Assembly (NCBI GenBank): GCA_963797675.1
Contig: CAWCQQ010000002.1
Location: 1,116,001 to 1,180,000 of the forward strand
Length of the DNA: 64,000 nucleotides
Reading direction: 5' to 3'
Origin: DASQPR01 sp963797675
Lineage (GTDB): Bacteria; Actinomycetota; Actinomycetes; Mycobacteriales; Micromonosporaceae
Under the pieces are notes generated by a model. That model worked only from the letters and a program-made list of their open reading frames with translations, ran no database searches and was not told the DNA's origin. The position numbers were made by a program, and so were the translations under genes. Shown piece after piece: positions 8,961-18,721 of this stretch. Within the stretch, counting starts at the first letter, position 1. Each line of letters begins with the position of its first letter.

Positions 8961-9986
8961 ATGCGCCGGATCGCGATCCTGGACGCGCCGTCGAATCTCG
9001 GGCTGCGCCCGCCGACGAGCACGTCCGTGCCGGGGTGTGCCAAGGCGCCGGGCGCGTTGCGGGATCAGTTCCTGATCTCGCGGCTGCGCGCCCGGGACGC
9101 GGGCTGTCTCACGCCGCCACGGTTCGATCCGGGCGACTGGCGGCCGGGCGACGGTGTGGCGCATGCAGGCTCGATCCGGGCGTACTCGATGCGGCTGGCC
9201 GACCGGATCGCGGCGATCATCGACGGCGGTGAGTTTCCGGTCGTGCTCGGCGGCGACTGCTCGATCCTGCTCGGCTCGGCACTCGCCATGCGGCGCAAGT
9301 CGATCGTGGACGAGCTGCCGTACGGGCTCGTCTACATCGACGGCCACTCCGACTTCCGGCACCCCGGCAACGCGTCCTACGTGGGCGCAGCGGCCGGCGA
9401 AGACCTCGCCCTGGTGACCGGGCGGGGTCAGCCGGATCTGACGGACATGGACAACCTCCGGCCGTACGTGCGCGACTCCGACGTCGTACTGCTGGGAATC
9501 CGTCCCGGCGACGACTATCGGCTCGATTTGCAGGCGGTCGGCATCACGATGCGGGCCGTGCCGCAGCTGCGGGCCGAAGGCGCCGGCCGGACCGCGCAGT
9601 GGGCTCGCGACCAGCTGTCCGAGTGCCTCGGATTCTGGGTGCACGTCGATGTCGATGTGCTCGATCCGGCGGTGATGCCGGCGGTGGACGCGCCGACCGC
9701 CGGCGGGATCGCGTACACCGAGTTGGAGCTGCTGATCGCCGGTCTCGTCTCGTCGCCGGCCTGTGTCGGCATGGAGATCACGGTGTTCGACCCGGACTAC
9801 GACCCGGACGGCGTACACGCTCGCGACGTTGCGGACACTCTGGTTGCCGGGCTCGCGCCGCTCGTGCACGCCGGTTCGGGACCGGCCGCCGATGCGGGCA
9901 TCGAGACCGCGGTCCGGGTGGTGCTGCCGTCGCAGCGCGCCGGTGAGCCGTCCAGTGCGGCGCAGCAGCTGGCCGAGCCGGGTTAA
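8961..9986 (+). CDS. Arginase/agmatinase/formiminoglutamase-family hydrolase
   Basis: 341 residues from the ATG at 8961 (MRRIAILDAPSNLGLRPP). The di-manganese motifs of the ureohydrolase superfamily appear in order: GGDCS, YIDGHSDF and HVDVDVLDPAVMPAVDAPTAGG, followed by GMEITVFDPDYDPDG. In most members the first motif is GGDHS; here the metal-ligand His is Cys, a variant I associate with a subset of actinobacterial paralogues. The enzyme would hydrolyse a guanidino or formimino compound in the cytoplasm, but the substrate cannot be inferred. It lies 16 bases after the thioredoxin-like gene, so the two may be co-transcribed. Confidence 0.88.
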   Translation: MRRIAILDAPSNLGLRPPTSTSVPGCAKAPGALRDQFLISRLRARDAGCLTPPRFDPGDWRPGDGVAHAGSIRAYSMRLADRIAAIIDGGEFPVVLGGDCSILLGSALAMRRKSIVDELPYGLVYIDGHSDFRHPGNASYVGAAAGEDLALVTGRGQPDLTDMDNLRPYVRDSDVVLLGIRPGDDYRLDLQAVGITMRAVPQLRAEGAGRTAQWARDQLSECLGFWVHVDVDVLDPAVMPAVDAPTAGGIAYTELELLIAGLVSSPACVGMEITVFDPDYDPDGVHARDVADTLVAGLAPLVHAGSGPAADAGIETAVRVVLPSQRAGEPSSAAQQLAEPG

Positions 9987-10197
9987 GTCCGGTTCTGCCG
10001 CCCCGATTCGGACCACCGCCCATCCGGGAGCCGGAGTCGCAAAGCACGCGTAACGATCAAAAGCCATACGGACAGATAGTGCGAGATGCCGCGTCCACCT
10101 GACGGGATCTTGAATCCGACCACCGCCGTGCCGCGTTAGTGAGGTATCCGCGTTGCGCGAGGGGTTGGGTCGGGTATCAGCCATCGCAGGCAGGTCC

Positions 10198-10232
10198 TAG
10201 GCTGGCGGTGCAAAGCCCACAGTGTGGTGGGC
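10198..10232 (+). promoter_or_regulatory. gdh promoter (-10 TAGGCT) and 5' UTR hairpin
   Basis: TAGGCT at 10198-10203 fits TANNNT and predicts a start near 10210. The short leader then holds a perfect 6-bp stem (GCCCAC 10215-10220 with GTGGGC 10227-10232), just upstream of the AGGGGAG ribosome-binding site for the ATG at 10251. The 264-base gap after the arginase-family gene shows nothing else that I recognise. Confidence 0.45.
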
Positions 10233-10250
10233 CCGAGGGGAGTGTCATCC

Positions 10251-13200
10251 ATGATTCGGCGTGCGTCGGCATCAGTCGAGGCGAACGAAGATGAGCTGGT
10301 CAATCCGCCCGGACGGGGTGTGATGTCCGGCCTGGACGACTCCGATGACGGGATCTCGGGCCCGATTCCGGATGCCGTACGCCTCGCGTCCGAAGCCGTC
10401 GCGATGTGCGGTGACGACGTCGCGCTCGCCGCGCTGGTGGAGCGATTCTGGCGGTACGCACCGGACGAGGATCTCGTCGGCCTCTCGCCGGCCGCCATGG
10501 TCGACGCTACCCGCGACCAGCGTGACCTCGCCGAGCAGCGGCTGCCCGGCGAGCTGAAGCTCGAGATCACCGCGTCTGCCGACGGTGAGTCGACGATTGT
10601 GAAGATCGTCACGGATGACATGCCGTTCCTCGTGGACACGGTCAACTCCGCCTTGGTCGCCCGCAACCTCGATGTCGACCTGCTGATGCACCCGTTGGTG
10701 GTGGTCCGGCGTGAGCCGCTCGGTCGCTTGGTCGAGGTGATGTCCGCGGTCGAGCCGGTCGATGTGGCGGTCGGCCAGGTCGTCGCGAGCGAGATGGTGG
10801 AGAGCTGGATCTACCTGGAGATCGGCCGGGTTCGAGACGCCGATCTGATCGAGGATCTGCGGCGCGATCTGGTCAACGCGCTGACCGACGTCCGCGACGC
10901 GGTCGACGATTGGTCGAAGATGCGCTCGAAGGCGCTGGAGATCGCCGACGAGCTGACCAGCGCGGAGCTTCCGGTACCGGATAAGGACATCACCGACGGC
11001 GTGGAATTGCTGCGCTGGCTCGGCGACGACCAGTTCACGTTCCTCGGCTACCGCGAATATCGCCTCGCCACGGACGAAGACGGCGAGACGATCATCGCTG
11101 CGGTGATGGGCACCGGCCTCGGCATCCTGCGTACCGACCAGACCCGGCCGCGCCACCTCGGCGACATGAGCGAGGAGGCGCAGGCCGCGCTGCTGGAGAA
11201 GCGCCTGCTGATCATCACGAAGGCGAATTCGCGATCGACCGTGCATCGCAGCGTCTATCTGGACTACATCGGCATCAAGACGTTCGACTCGGCCGGCAAC
11301 GTGACCGGCGAGAAGCGCTTCCTCGGCCTGTTCGCGTCCGCGGCGTACCTCTATTCGGTGAAGCATTTGCCGGTCGTCAAGCGCAAGGTGGCGGCGGTGC
11401 TGGAGCGGTCGGAGCTGTCCCCACGCAGCCATTCCGGCAAGGATCTGATGGCGATCCTGGAGGACTATCCGCGCGACGACCTGTTCCAGATCAAGACCGA
11501 TGAGCTGTTCGACACGGTGATGGGAGTGCTGCGGCTGGCCGGCCGTCGCCAGTTGCGGCTGTTCGTGCGCAAGGATTTGTACGGGCGGTTCATCTCCTGC
11601 CTCGTCTACCTGCCGCGGGATCGGTTCACCACCGCGAACCGTCTGGCCATCCAGGCGATCCTGTTGCATGAGCTGAACGGCATCGGTGTCGACTTCACCA
11701 CCCGTTTGGGCGAGTCGCTGCTGGCCCGGATCCACTTCATCGTGCGGACCGATCCGACGTCGCCGCCGCGCGCGATCGACGTCGAGGCGATCCAGGAGCA
11801 GCTCGTCGCCGCGACCCGCAACTGGGACGACGACTTCCGCCTGCTGCTGGAGCACAAGGTCGGCGACGAGCAGGCGAAGGTGCTCTACAACCGTTATGTG
11901 GGCGGGTTGCCGGACGCCTACAAGGACACCCACCTGCCCGGCGAGGCGACCAAGGATCTCGCGAAGCTCGAGCTGCTCGAGGAGCCGAACCAGCTGGAGA
12001 TGCACGTCTACCGGCGCCGGCTGGACGAGCGGGACATCCGCTTCAAGGTCTACCGGTTCGGCGAACCGATGATGCTCTCGACCGTGCTGCCGGTGCTGCA
12101 CTCGCTCGGCGTGAAGGTGACCGACGAGCGCCCGTACGAGATCACGCGTGGCGACGGCATGATCTACGTGTACGACTTCGGCCTGATCCTGCCGGACGGC
12201 GCTCGCGAACTCGTCGAGACCCGACCGCACCTGGAGAACGCGTTCGCCGCGACGTGGCGGGGCGAGGCCGAGATCGACGGCTTCAACGAGCTGGTCGTCC
12301 GCGCCGGGCTCACCTGGCGGCAGGTGGTGATCCTCCGGGCGTACGCGAAGTATCTGCGCCAGGCCGGCACGGTGTTCGCGCAGGAGTCGATGGAGGCGAC
12401 GTTCATCGCGTACCCGGGCCTCGCCGCCCTGCTGGTCGCGCTGTTCGAGACGCGGTTCTCGCCGACGCTCGAACTGACCGACGCGGACCGGTCAGCGCCA
12501 GACCGGCGAACTCGTCCAGGCGATCGAGCGGCAACTCGACGACGTCGCAAGCCTCGACCAGGACCGGATCCTGCGGTCCTACCTGACGCTGATCCAGGCC
12601 ACCCTGCGTACGTCGTTCTTCCAGCGTGGCGCGGATGCGCGGCCGAAGTCGTACGTGTCGTTCAAACTCGACCCGTTGGCGATCCCGGACCTGCCCGCGC
12701 CGCGGCCGCAGTTCGAGATCTTCGTGTACTCGCCGCGCTTCGAAGGCGTACACCTGCGGTTCGGCCCGATCGCCCGGGGCGGACTCCGCTGGTCGGATCG
12801 CCGTGACGACTTCCGGACCGAAGTTCTCGGCCTGGTCAAGGCGCAGATGGTGAAGAACGCGGTGATCGTGCCGGTTGGTGCGAAGGGCGGCTTCGTGCTG
12901 AAGCAGGCACCGTCACCGACCGATCGGGACGCGTTCCAGGCCGAGGGCATCGCCTGCTACAAGCTCTTCATCTCGCGCCCTGCTCGACATCACCGACAAC
13001 CTGGTCAGCGGCAAGATCGTGCCACCGGCCGAGGTGATCCGGCACGACAGCGACGACCCATATCTGGTGGTCGCGGCCGACAAGGGCACCGCGACGTTCT
13101 CCGATATCGCGAACCAGATCTCGATGGACTACGGCTTCTGGATGGGCGACGCGTTCGCGTCCGGCGGCTCGGCCGGCTATGACCACAAGGGCATGGGCAT

Positions 13201-15227
13201 CACCGCTCGTGGCGCGTGGGAGTCGGTCAAGCGGCACTTCCGGGACATGGATGTCGATACCCAGAGCCAGGACTTCACGGTGGTCGGCGTCGGTGACATG
13301 TCCGGCGACGTGTTCGGTAACGGCATGCTGCTGTCCCCGCACATCCGCCTGGTCGCGGCATTCGATCACCGGCACATCTTCATCGATCCGGCACCGGACG
13401 CTGCTCCGTCCTTTGTGGAGCGTGAACGCCTGTTCGCGCTGCCGAGATCCTCGTGGGCCGATTACGACTCGTCGCTGATCTCGGCCGGTGGCGGCATCTT
13501 CCCGCGCAGCCTCAAGTCGATTCCGATCTCCGCCGGAGGCCCGTGCCGCGCTCGGCATCGCTGCCGATGTCACGTCGCTCGCACCGAACGATCTGATGAA
13601 GGCGATCCTGCTGGCACCGGTCGATCTGCTGTGGAACGGTGGCATCGGCACGTACGTCAAAGCCAGCACCGAGACGCACGCCGAGGTCGGGGACAAGTCC
13701 AACGACGGCATCCGGGTCAACGGCAGGCAACTGCGGTGCACGGTGGTCGGCGAAGGCGGCAACCTCGGCCTGACCCAGCGAGGACGGATCGAGTACGCGC
13801 AGATCGGCGGTCCAGGCCCGGCGCCCTCCTCCGGTGGGCTCGGCGGCCGGATCTCGACCGACTTCATCGACAACTCGGCCGGCGTGGACTGCTCCGACCA
13901 CGAGGTGAACATCAAGATCCTGCTCGGTGCCGTGGTGGCCGACGGCGAATTGACAATGCCGGAGCGCGACACGCTGCTCGCCGAGATGACCGACGAGGTC
14001 GGCGCGCTCTGTCTGCGGGACAACTACGAGCAGGCGTCGGCGCTCGGCAGCGCGATGGCACAGGCGCACTCGCTGCTGCCCGTACACCGGCGGTTGATCT
14101 CCGATCTGGAGAAGCGCGGCCGGCTCGATCGCGCCCTGGAGTTCCTGCCGACGGACGAGGAGCTGGCCGCCCGCGGCGAAGCCGGTCGTGGCCTGACCCA
14201 GCCGGAGTTCGCGGTACTCCTCGCGTACGTGAAGATCGACCTGGAAGCCGAGATCATCGGGTCATCGCTGCCGGATGATCCGTGGACCGCCGAGGTGCTC
14301 GCGAACTACTTCCCGGCGCCGCTGCGTGCCCGGTACGCCGACCGGATGGCCGAGCACCGCCTGCACCGGGACATCATCACGACGGTCCTGGTGAACGACG
14401 TCGTCAACCACGGTGGCATCACGTTCGTCTACCGGGCCGCGGAAGAGTCCGGTGCCTCGGTGGCCGACGTCATCCGCGCGTACGTGATCGTCCGTGAGGT
14501 CTACGGTCTGCGCGACGTGTGGAAAGCGGTCGAGGCGCTGGACCGCGACGGCCGCGTACCGACGAAGGCGCAGACCGCGGTCTACCTGGAGACGCGGCGG
14601 CTGATGGACCGCGCGATGCGCTGGCTGCTGTCATCGCGCCGGGCGCCGCTGGATGTGCCGACCGAGATCTCGCGGCTGCGTCCCGGCGTCGCCGAGCTGT
14701 TGCCAAACCTCGACGTGCTGTTCCGCGGCAACGAACGCGAATCGCTCCGGCTGCACGCGGAGGCGATCGTGCGCCTCGGCATCCCGTCCGACCTGGCCGC
14801 GTGGGCGACCCGCATCATGTACGGCTTCGGCCTCCTCGACGTCGTCACGGTCGCGGAGTCGACCGGGCATGACGTGACCGAGGTGGCCGGCGTCTACTTC
14901 GCGCTCTCCGAGCAGTTCCGCGCGGACATGCTGCTGTCCAGCATCTCCGATCTGCCCCGCGACGACCGGTGGCAGACGTTGGCCCGGATGGCACTGCGCT
15001 ACGACCTGTACGCGGCGCTGGCCGGCCTCACGACCGAGGTGCTCACCTCGACGGCGGCCGGCATCGCGCCCGAGGAAAGGGTCGCGCAGTGGGAGCAGTC
15101 CAACGAGATCGCGATCGCGCGGGCGCAGAAGTCGATGGCCGAGTTCGACGATGCGCGGGCCGACCTGGCGTCGCTGTCGGTGCTGCTGCGGCAGATCCGG
15201 ACGCTGGTGCAGACCTCGTCCGCGTGA
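10251..15227 (+). CDS. gdh: NAD-specific glutamate dehydrogenase, large (about 180 kDa) type; three frameshifts
   Basis: About 1660 residues when three breaks are repaired. It catalyses NAD-dependent interconversion of glutamate with 2-oxoglutarate and ammonia and belongs to the large bacterial GDH2 class. The start is the ATG at 10251 after AGGGGAG. The N-terminal half carries regulatory ACT-like domains. The catalytic half shows RFGPIARGGLRWSDRRDDFRTEVLGLVKAQMVKNAVIVPVGAKGGF (glutamate-binding lysines), then YLVVAADKGTATFSDIAN, GDMSGDVFGNGML, and NGGIGTYVKAS followed by GEGGNLG and NSAGVDCSDHEVNIKIL. The frame moves by +1 at about 12491-12498, 12974-12979 and 13528-13536. Removing one base at each gives a continuous family-like protein (for example FISALLDITDN at the second), so sequence error is likelier than decay. 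Confidence 0.93.
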
Positions 15228-15252
15228 TCCGCTTTCGCGACCCGCTGTTCGG

Positions 15253-16821
15253 TCAGGTCGACTCGTAGGAGCCGACCAGACCGTGGCGGGTCGCGAACAG
15301 CGTCGCAGCGGCCCGGCTGGACACGTCGATCTTCGTGTAGACGTGTTCGATGTGATTGGCCACCGTCTTCGGCGTCACGGTCAGTCGGGTGGCGATCTCA
15401 CGGTTCGAGTGACCGCGCGCGACCAGGCCGAGCACCTCGACTTCGCGCGCGGTCAACCCGTTCGGCCAGGTTCGGCGCGCAGGCGCGCGCTGTCCGGCCG
15501 CTCGCAGCACGGCGCTCACCGCGTCACCGTCGAGCCGGCCGGCCCGCACGTCGGCCTGCAGGCGTTCACGGATCAGGTCGGATGCGAGCGCGTCACGGTA
15601 GGGCCGAGGTTCGGTCATGGCGTGGTACGCGTCCGCGGCGGCCAGGATCCGATCCAGCGGCGTCAATGACACTGCGGTCAGCCGGTGCGGGTAGCCGGAA
15701 CCGTCCAGCCGCTCGTGGTGCCGGCCGGCGATCTCACGGCTCACCGCGAGCGCGTCGAGGTGAGCGAGCATCCGTTCGGTCAGGTACGGATGCAGGCGTA
15801 CGTGCTCCAGCTCGGTACCGGTCAGCCGACCGGGCTTGTCCCAGATGGCATTGGAGACGCCGAGGCGCCCGAGATCGTGGATGAGCCCGGCGCGGCGCAG
15901 CGCGATCACGTCGGCCTCCGGCAGCCGGGACGCGCGGGCCGCTGCGGCGGCGAGATTGGCGACGCCGCGTGAGTGCCCGGCCATGTGCGGTGATTTCAGG
16001 TCGGCCAGATCCGCGAACGACTCCAGCACCCGGTCCAACTCGGCACCGTCGACGTGCCGGGTGAGCGCGGGTTCGGCGGCGAGGATCGCGTCCCACTCGG
16101 AGGCATCGTCGAGACCGTCGAGGATGCGCGACGCATGCGTACAGAAGACGTCCACGAGCGCGGGATCGAATTGGTTGCCTCGTTGCCGGCGAGCGATGTC
16201 GCGGGCTACCTCGACGCCGTGATGCCGGGCCAGCACCTCGATCGGGCTGGACAACGCGACCAGGCGGGCGGGCAGCGTGATTTCGATTCCCTGGAGCCCG
16301 TGCGGCTGACCCTTGCCGTCCCACTGTTCGTACGCCTGCCGGACCGACTCGACCGCCACCTCGTCCAGCCCGATTTCGGCCGCGAAGCGGGAGCCCAACG
16401 ACGAGTGCGTGGCGAGGAACTCCATCACCTGCTTGTAGCCGGCCACCGGGAACGTGGTCACCCGCCGCGCCCGCTCGTACGCGCTGCCGTGCGATCCGAC
16501 GTTTCGGAGGAGGAACGAGATCGTCGCGGCCGTGTTCATCCCGAGCATCTCGAATGACCGCGCCTTGAACCCGATGTCGTCACCGAACCACTGCGCCTGC
16601 TCGGCCGCATCCGCATGGCAGTAGGCGTTGACCATCAGACCGAGGTAGTAGGTCGCTTCGCGTTCGGTTGCCGTGGCGCCGACGAGGTCGGCGAGTCGGA
16701 GCGCGATCACGGTCTGCCGCATGCAGTGCGCAACCGGCTGCCCGAGCCCGAGATCCGCCGCATACGACAGCGTCGCGACCAGCTCGGCAACCCGGACGCC
16801 GCCGGCATCCGGAACAGACAT
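15253..16821 (-). CDS. HD-GYP phosphohydrolase with C-terminal LuxR DNA-binding domain
   Basis: 522 residues. The N-terminal half looks like a degenerate HD domain (HCMRQTVIALRLADLV...GLMVNAYCHAD). Residues about 290-430 form an HD-GYP domain with HSRGVANLA, HDLGRLGVSNAIWDKPGRLT, HPYLTERM and HHERLDGSGYP. The C-terminus is a LuxR/FixJ helix-turn-helix (LTAREVEVLGLVARGHSNREIATRLTVTPKTVANHIEHVYTKI). HD-GYP domains hydrolyse cyclic dinucleotides or related molecules; fusion to a DNA-binding domain suggests direct gene control by such a ligand. Start ATG at 16821 is leaderless (TAGACT six bases upstream). It is convergent with gdh, with 25 bases between stops. Confidence 0.88.
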   Translation of the reverse strand: MSVPDAGGVRVAELVATLSYAADLGLGQPVAHCMRQTVIALRLADLVGATATEREATYYLGLMVNAYCHADAAEQAQWFGDDIGFKARSFEMLGMNTAATISFLLRNVGSHGSAYERARRVTTFPVAGYKQVMEFLATHSSLGSRFAAEIGLDEVAVESVRQAYEQWDGKGQPHGLQGIEITLPARLVALSSPIEVLARHHGVEVARDIARRQRGNQFDPALVDVFCTHASRILDGLDDASEWDAILAAEPALTRHVDGAELDRVLESFADLADLKSPHMAGHSRGVANLAAAAARASRLPEADVIALRRAGLIHDLGRLGVSNAIWDKPGRLTGTELEHVRLHPYLTERMLAHLDALAVSREIAGRHHERLDGSGYPHRLTAVSLTPLDRILAAADAYHAMTEPRPYRDALASDLIRERLQADVRAGRLDGDAVSAVLRAAGQRAPARRTWPNGLTAREVEVLGLVARGHSNREIATRLTVTPKTVANHIEHVYTKIDVSSRAAATLFATRHGLVGSYEST

Positions 16822-16827
16822 AGCCGC

Positions 16828-16833
16828 AGTCTA
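16828..16833 (-). promoter_or_regulatory. -10 hexamer TAGACT, leaderless start of the HD-GYP/LuxR gene
   Basis: Read on the minus strand, TAGACT is followed by six bases and then the ATG at 16821. The fit to TANNNT-N6-ATG is exact, and no ribosome-binding site is present. Confidence 0.6.
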
Positions 16834-16923
16834 GCGCCTGACAGATGGGTAAAACGCCTCATGCGGGCACGGTTCTCCGGTTCTTACGCTGGGCGCATCG
16901 CTTCTCTTGGGAAGGTGGTCACG

Positions 16924-17709
16924 ATGGCCGCTGTGAAGGAATACATCGATGCCGGTGGGATCAACACGTACTACGAGGCAACCGGTACGGGCGATCCGCT
17001 CGTGATGCTGCACGGCGGCTTCTCGACCGTGGAGACGTTCGGCGGATTGACGCCTCTGATCGCCGAGCGTTACCGCGTCTACAGCCCGGAGCGCCGTGGA
17101 CATGGGCGCATGCCCGATCTGGAAGGCCCGATCACTTACGAGATCATGGCGCAGGACACGATCGCGTTCCTGGATGCGATCGATGTCGGGCCGGTGCACC
17201 TGGTCGGCTGGAGCGACGGCGCGAACGTGGCGATGCTGACCGCGCTCTACCGGCCGGATCTGGTCCGGAAGCTGGTAATGATCGGCACCGCGGTGAACAT
17301 CAGCGGCGGGGCACCGTGGGCGCAGGCGATGGCCGAGCACATGACGGTCGACCATCTGCCGCCGATGCTGATCGACGCGTACGGCGAACTGTCGCCGGAC
17401 GGCCGCGATCACTTCCCGATCGTGTTCGCCAAGCTGAACCGGGCGATCATCGACACCACCGCGTCGCTGCCGGATCTCGCCAAGATCTCGACGCCGACGC
17501 TGGTGATGCTCGGCGATGACGACCTGGTGACGATCGAGCACGCCGATGCCATGCGGCGTACGCTGCCCGACGGTGAGCTGGCGGTCGTACCGGGAGCGTC
17601 GCACGGGCTGCCGTTGGAGAAGCCGGCGCTGGTGACCGCGCTGATCTTCGACTACCTGAGCGACGAGCATCCACCGAAGCTGATGCCGTCGCCACCGGCC
17701 GCGATCTAG
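16924..17709 (+). CDS. Alpha/beta hydrolase
   Basis: 261 residues from the ATG at 16924, preceded by a GGGAAGGTGG Shine-Dalgarno stretch. The fold landmarks are MLHGGFSTVETF (oxyanion region), the nucleophile elbow GWSDG, the acidic residue in VMLGDDDLVTIEHADAM and the catalytic His in VPGASHGLPLEKP. This is a typical cytosolic alpha/beta-hydrolase of the esterase/lactonase/haloperoxidase type. The short helical cap does not identify the substrate. A TACGCT element about 35 bases upstream could be its -10 box. It stands alone, convergent with the DUF559-type gene seven bases downstream. Confidence 0.85.
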   Translation: MAAVKEYIDAGGINTYYEATGTGDPLVMLHGGFSTVETFGGLTPLIAERYRVYSPERRGHGRMPDLEGPITYEIMAQDTIAFLDAIDVGPVHLVGWSDGANVAMLTALYRPDLVRKLVMIGTAVNISGGAPWAQAMAEHMTVDHLPPMLIDAYGELSPDGRDHFPIVFAKLNRAIIDTTASLPDLAKISTPTLVMLGDDDLVTIEHADAMRRTLPDGELAVVPGASHGLPLEKPALVTALIFDYLSDEHPPKLMPSPPAAI

Positions 17710-17716
17710 CCGGCCA

Positions 17717-18679
17717 TCAGCCGATCGCGGCCCGCCGATCGGCGAGAGCGGCGGACAGTTGCCGGATGAGCTGCGGGACATCGTGCAGGTCGGCAGATGT
17801 GACCGGATAGATGTGCCAGCCGGCGGCGTTCAGGGCGCGGAGACGCCGCCGGTCCCGGGCAAGTTGAGCGGGATCGGCATGCCACTGCCCGTCGTACTCG
17901 ACCGCAAATCGGAGATCCGGCCAGGCCAGGTCAACGCGCGCGATGAACACGCCGTTGACGTACACATTCCACTGCGGTTTGGGTACGGGAAGGCCCGCTG
18001 CGCCGATGTGGACGCGGAGCCGCGACTCCGGCGGCGATTCGGCGAGCGGGTTGACCAGCGCGAGCGTCGCCGTGGCGCTGCGCCCGCCGTACTCGCCGTA
18101 GTGCCGCCGAGCGTGATCGGTGAGGTCGGCAACGGAGAGGCGCTTGGTTCGTGCGAGCGCGTCCAGCCACGCGATGGCGTCGATCGGTGCCAGCGCGCGA
18201 GCAATTTCCCATGCCGTATGGGCAGGTTTGGGAACGGCGATGCCACCGACCCGGGCAATCTCGCCGACCGCAACCGATCCGGAGCGGATGTCCAGCCCGT
18301 GTTGCGGTCGCATCCGTTGTGGCGTCAGGACTTCGACGGCGTCCTCGGGCCCGGCGAATCCGACGCCCCAGATGTGCGCGGCCGATCGACCGGTGACCAC
18401 CGCGCCGGGTGGGAGCAGCAGCGACGCGGCGCGGACCCGGAGCAGGTGGCTGTCCGGACAGGCGGCATGGACGTAGGTGTCATAGAACAGGCGACGCCAG
18501 GCCGAGCCGCGAAGCTGGGCGGCGGTGAGGAGTCCGTCGCGAATGGCAGCGGATCCCCGAAAGGGGCCGCCACGAAGCGAAGGTGGTACGCGAGCCGGCC
18601 GGGACATCCCGATAGCTTCGCCAGCAGATGCGTACGCGTCGAGTCGCCATCGGGCGAACTGTGGACGGCGAGGGTGCAT
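17717..18679 (-). CDS. DUF559-type endonuclease-fold protein with AbiEi-like N-terminus
   Basis: 320 residues, or 296 if the second Met at 18607 is used; neither start has a clear ribosome-binding site. The C-terminal third (ESRLRVHIGAAGLPVPKPQWNVYV...RVDLAWPDLRFAVEYDGQWHAD...RDRRRLRALNAAGWHIYPVT) matches the Vsr-like DUF559 nuclease fold. An acidic residue in DLAWPD and E-Y-D-G-Q supply a PD-(D/E)xK-like active site. The N-terminal part (GLLTAAQLRGSAWRRLFYDTYVH...VVTGRSAAHIWGV) resembles the winged-helix/AbiEi antitoxin-like module often found in these actinobacterial proteins. The function is unproven; such genes occur in many copies per genome and no toxin partner is visible here. Confidence 0.75.
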   Translation of the reverse strand: MHPRRPQFARWRLDAYASAGEAIGMSRPARVPPSLRGGPFRGSAAIRDGLLTAAQLRGSAWRRLFYDTYVHAACPDSHLLRVRAASLLLPPGAVVTGRSAAHIWGVGFAGPEDAVEVLTPQRMRPQHGLDIRSGSVAVGEIARVGGIAVPKPAHTAWEIARALAPIDAIAWLDALARTKRLSVADLTDHARRHYGEYGGRSATATLALVNPLAESPPESRLRVHIGAAGLPVPKPQWNVYVNGVFIARVDLAWPDLRFAVEYDGQWHADPAQLARDRRRLRALNAAGWHIYPVTSADLHDVPQLIRQLSAALADRRAAIG

Positions 18680-18721
18680 GTGGACAGTCGGGTGATCGAC
18701 GATCTTGCAACGGTATCGATG

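Noticed and set aside
17717..18679. DUF559/AbiEi-like protein as part of a defence island
   Set aside because: The neighbours are housekeeping genes, no toxin or restriction partner is present, and such proteins are common single genes in actinobacteria.
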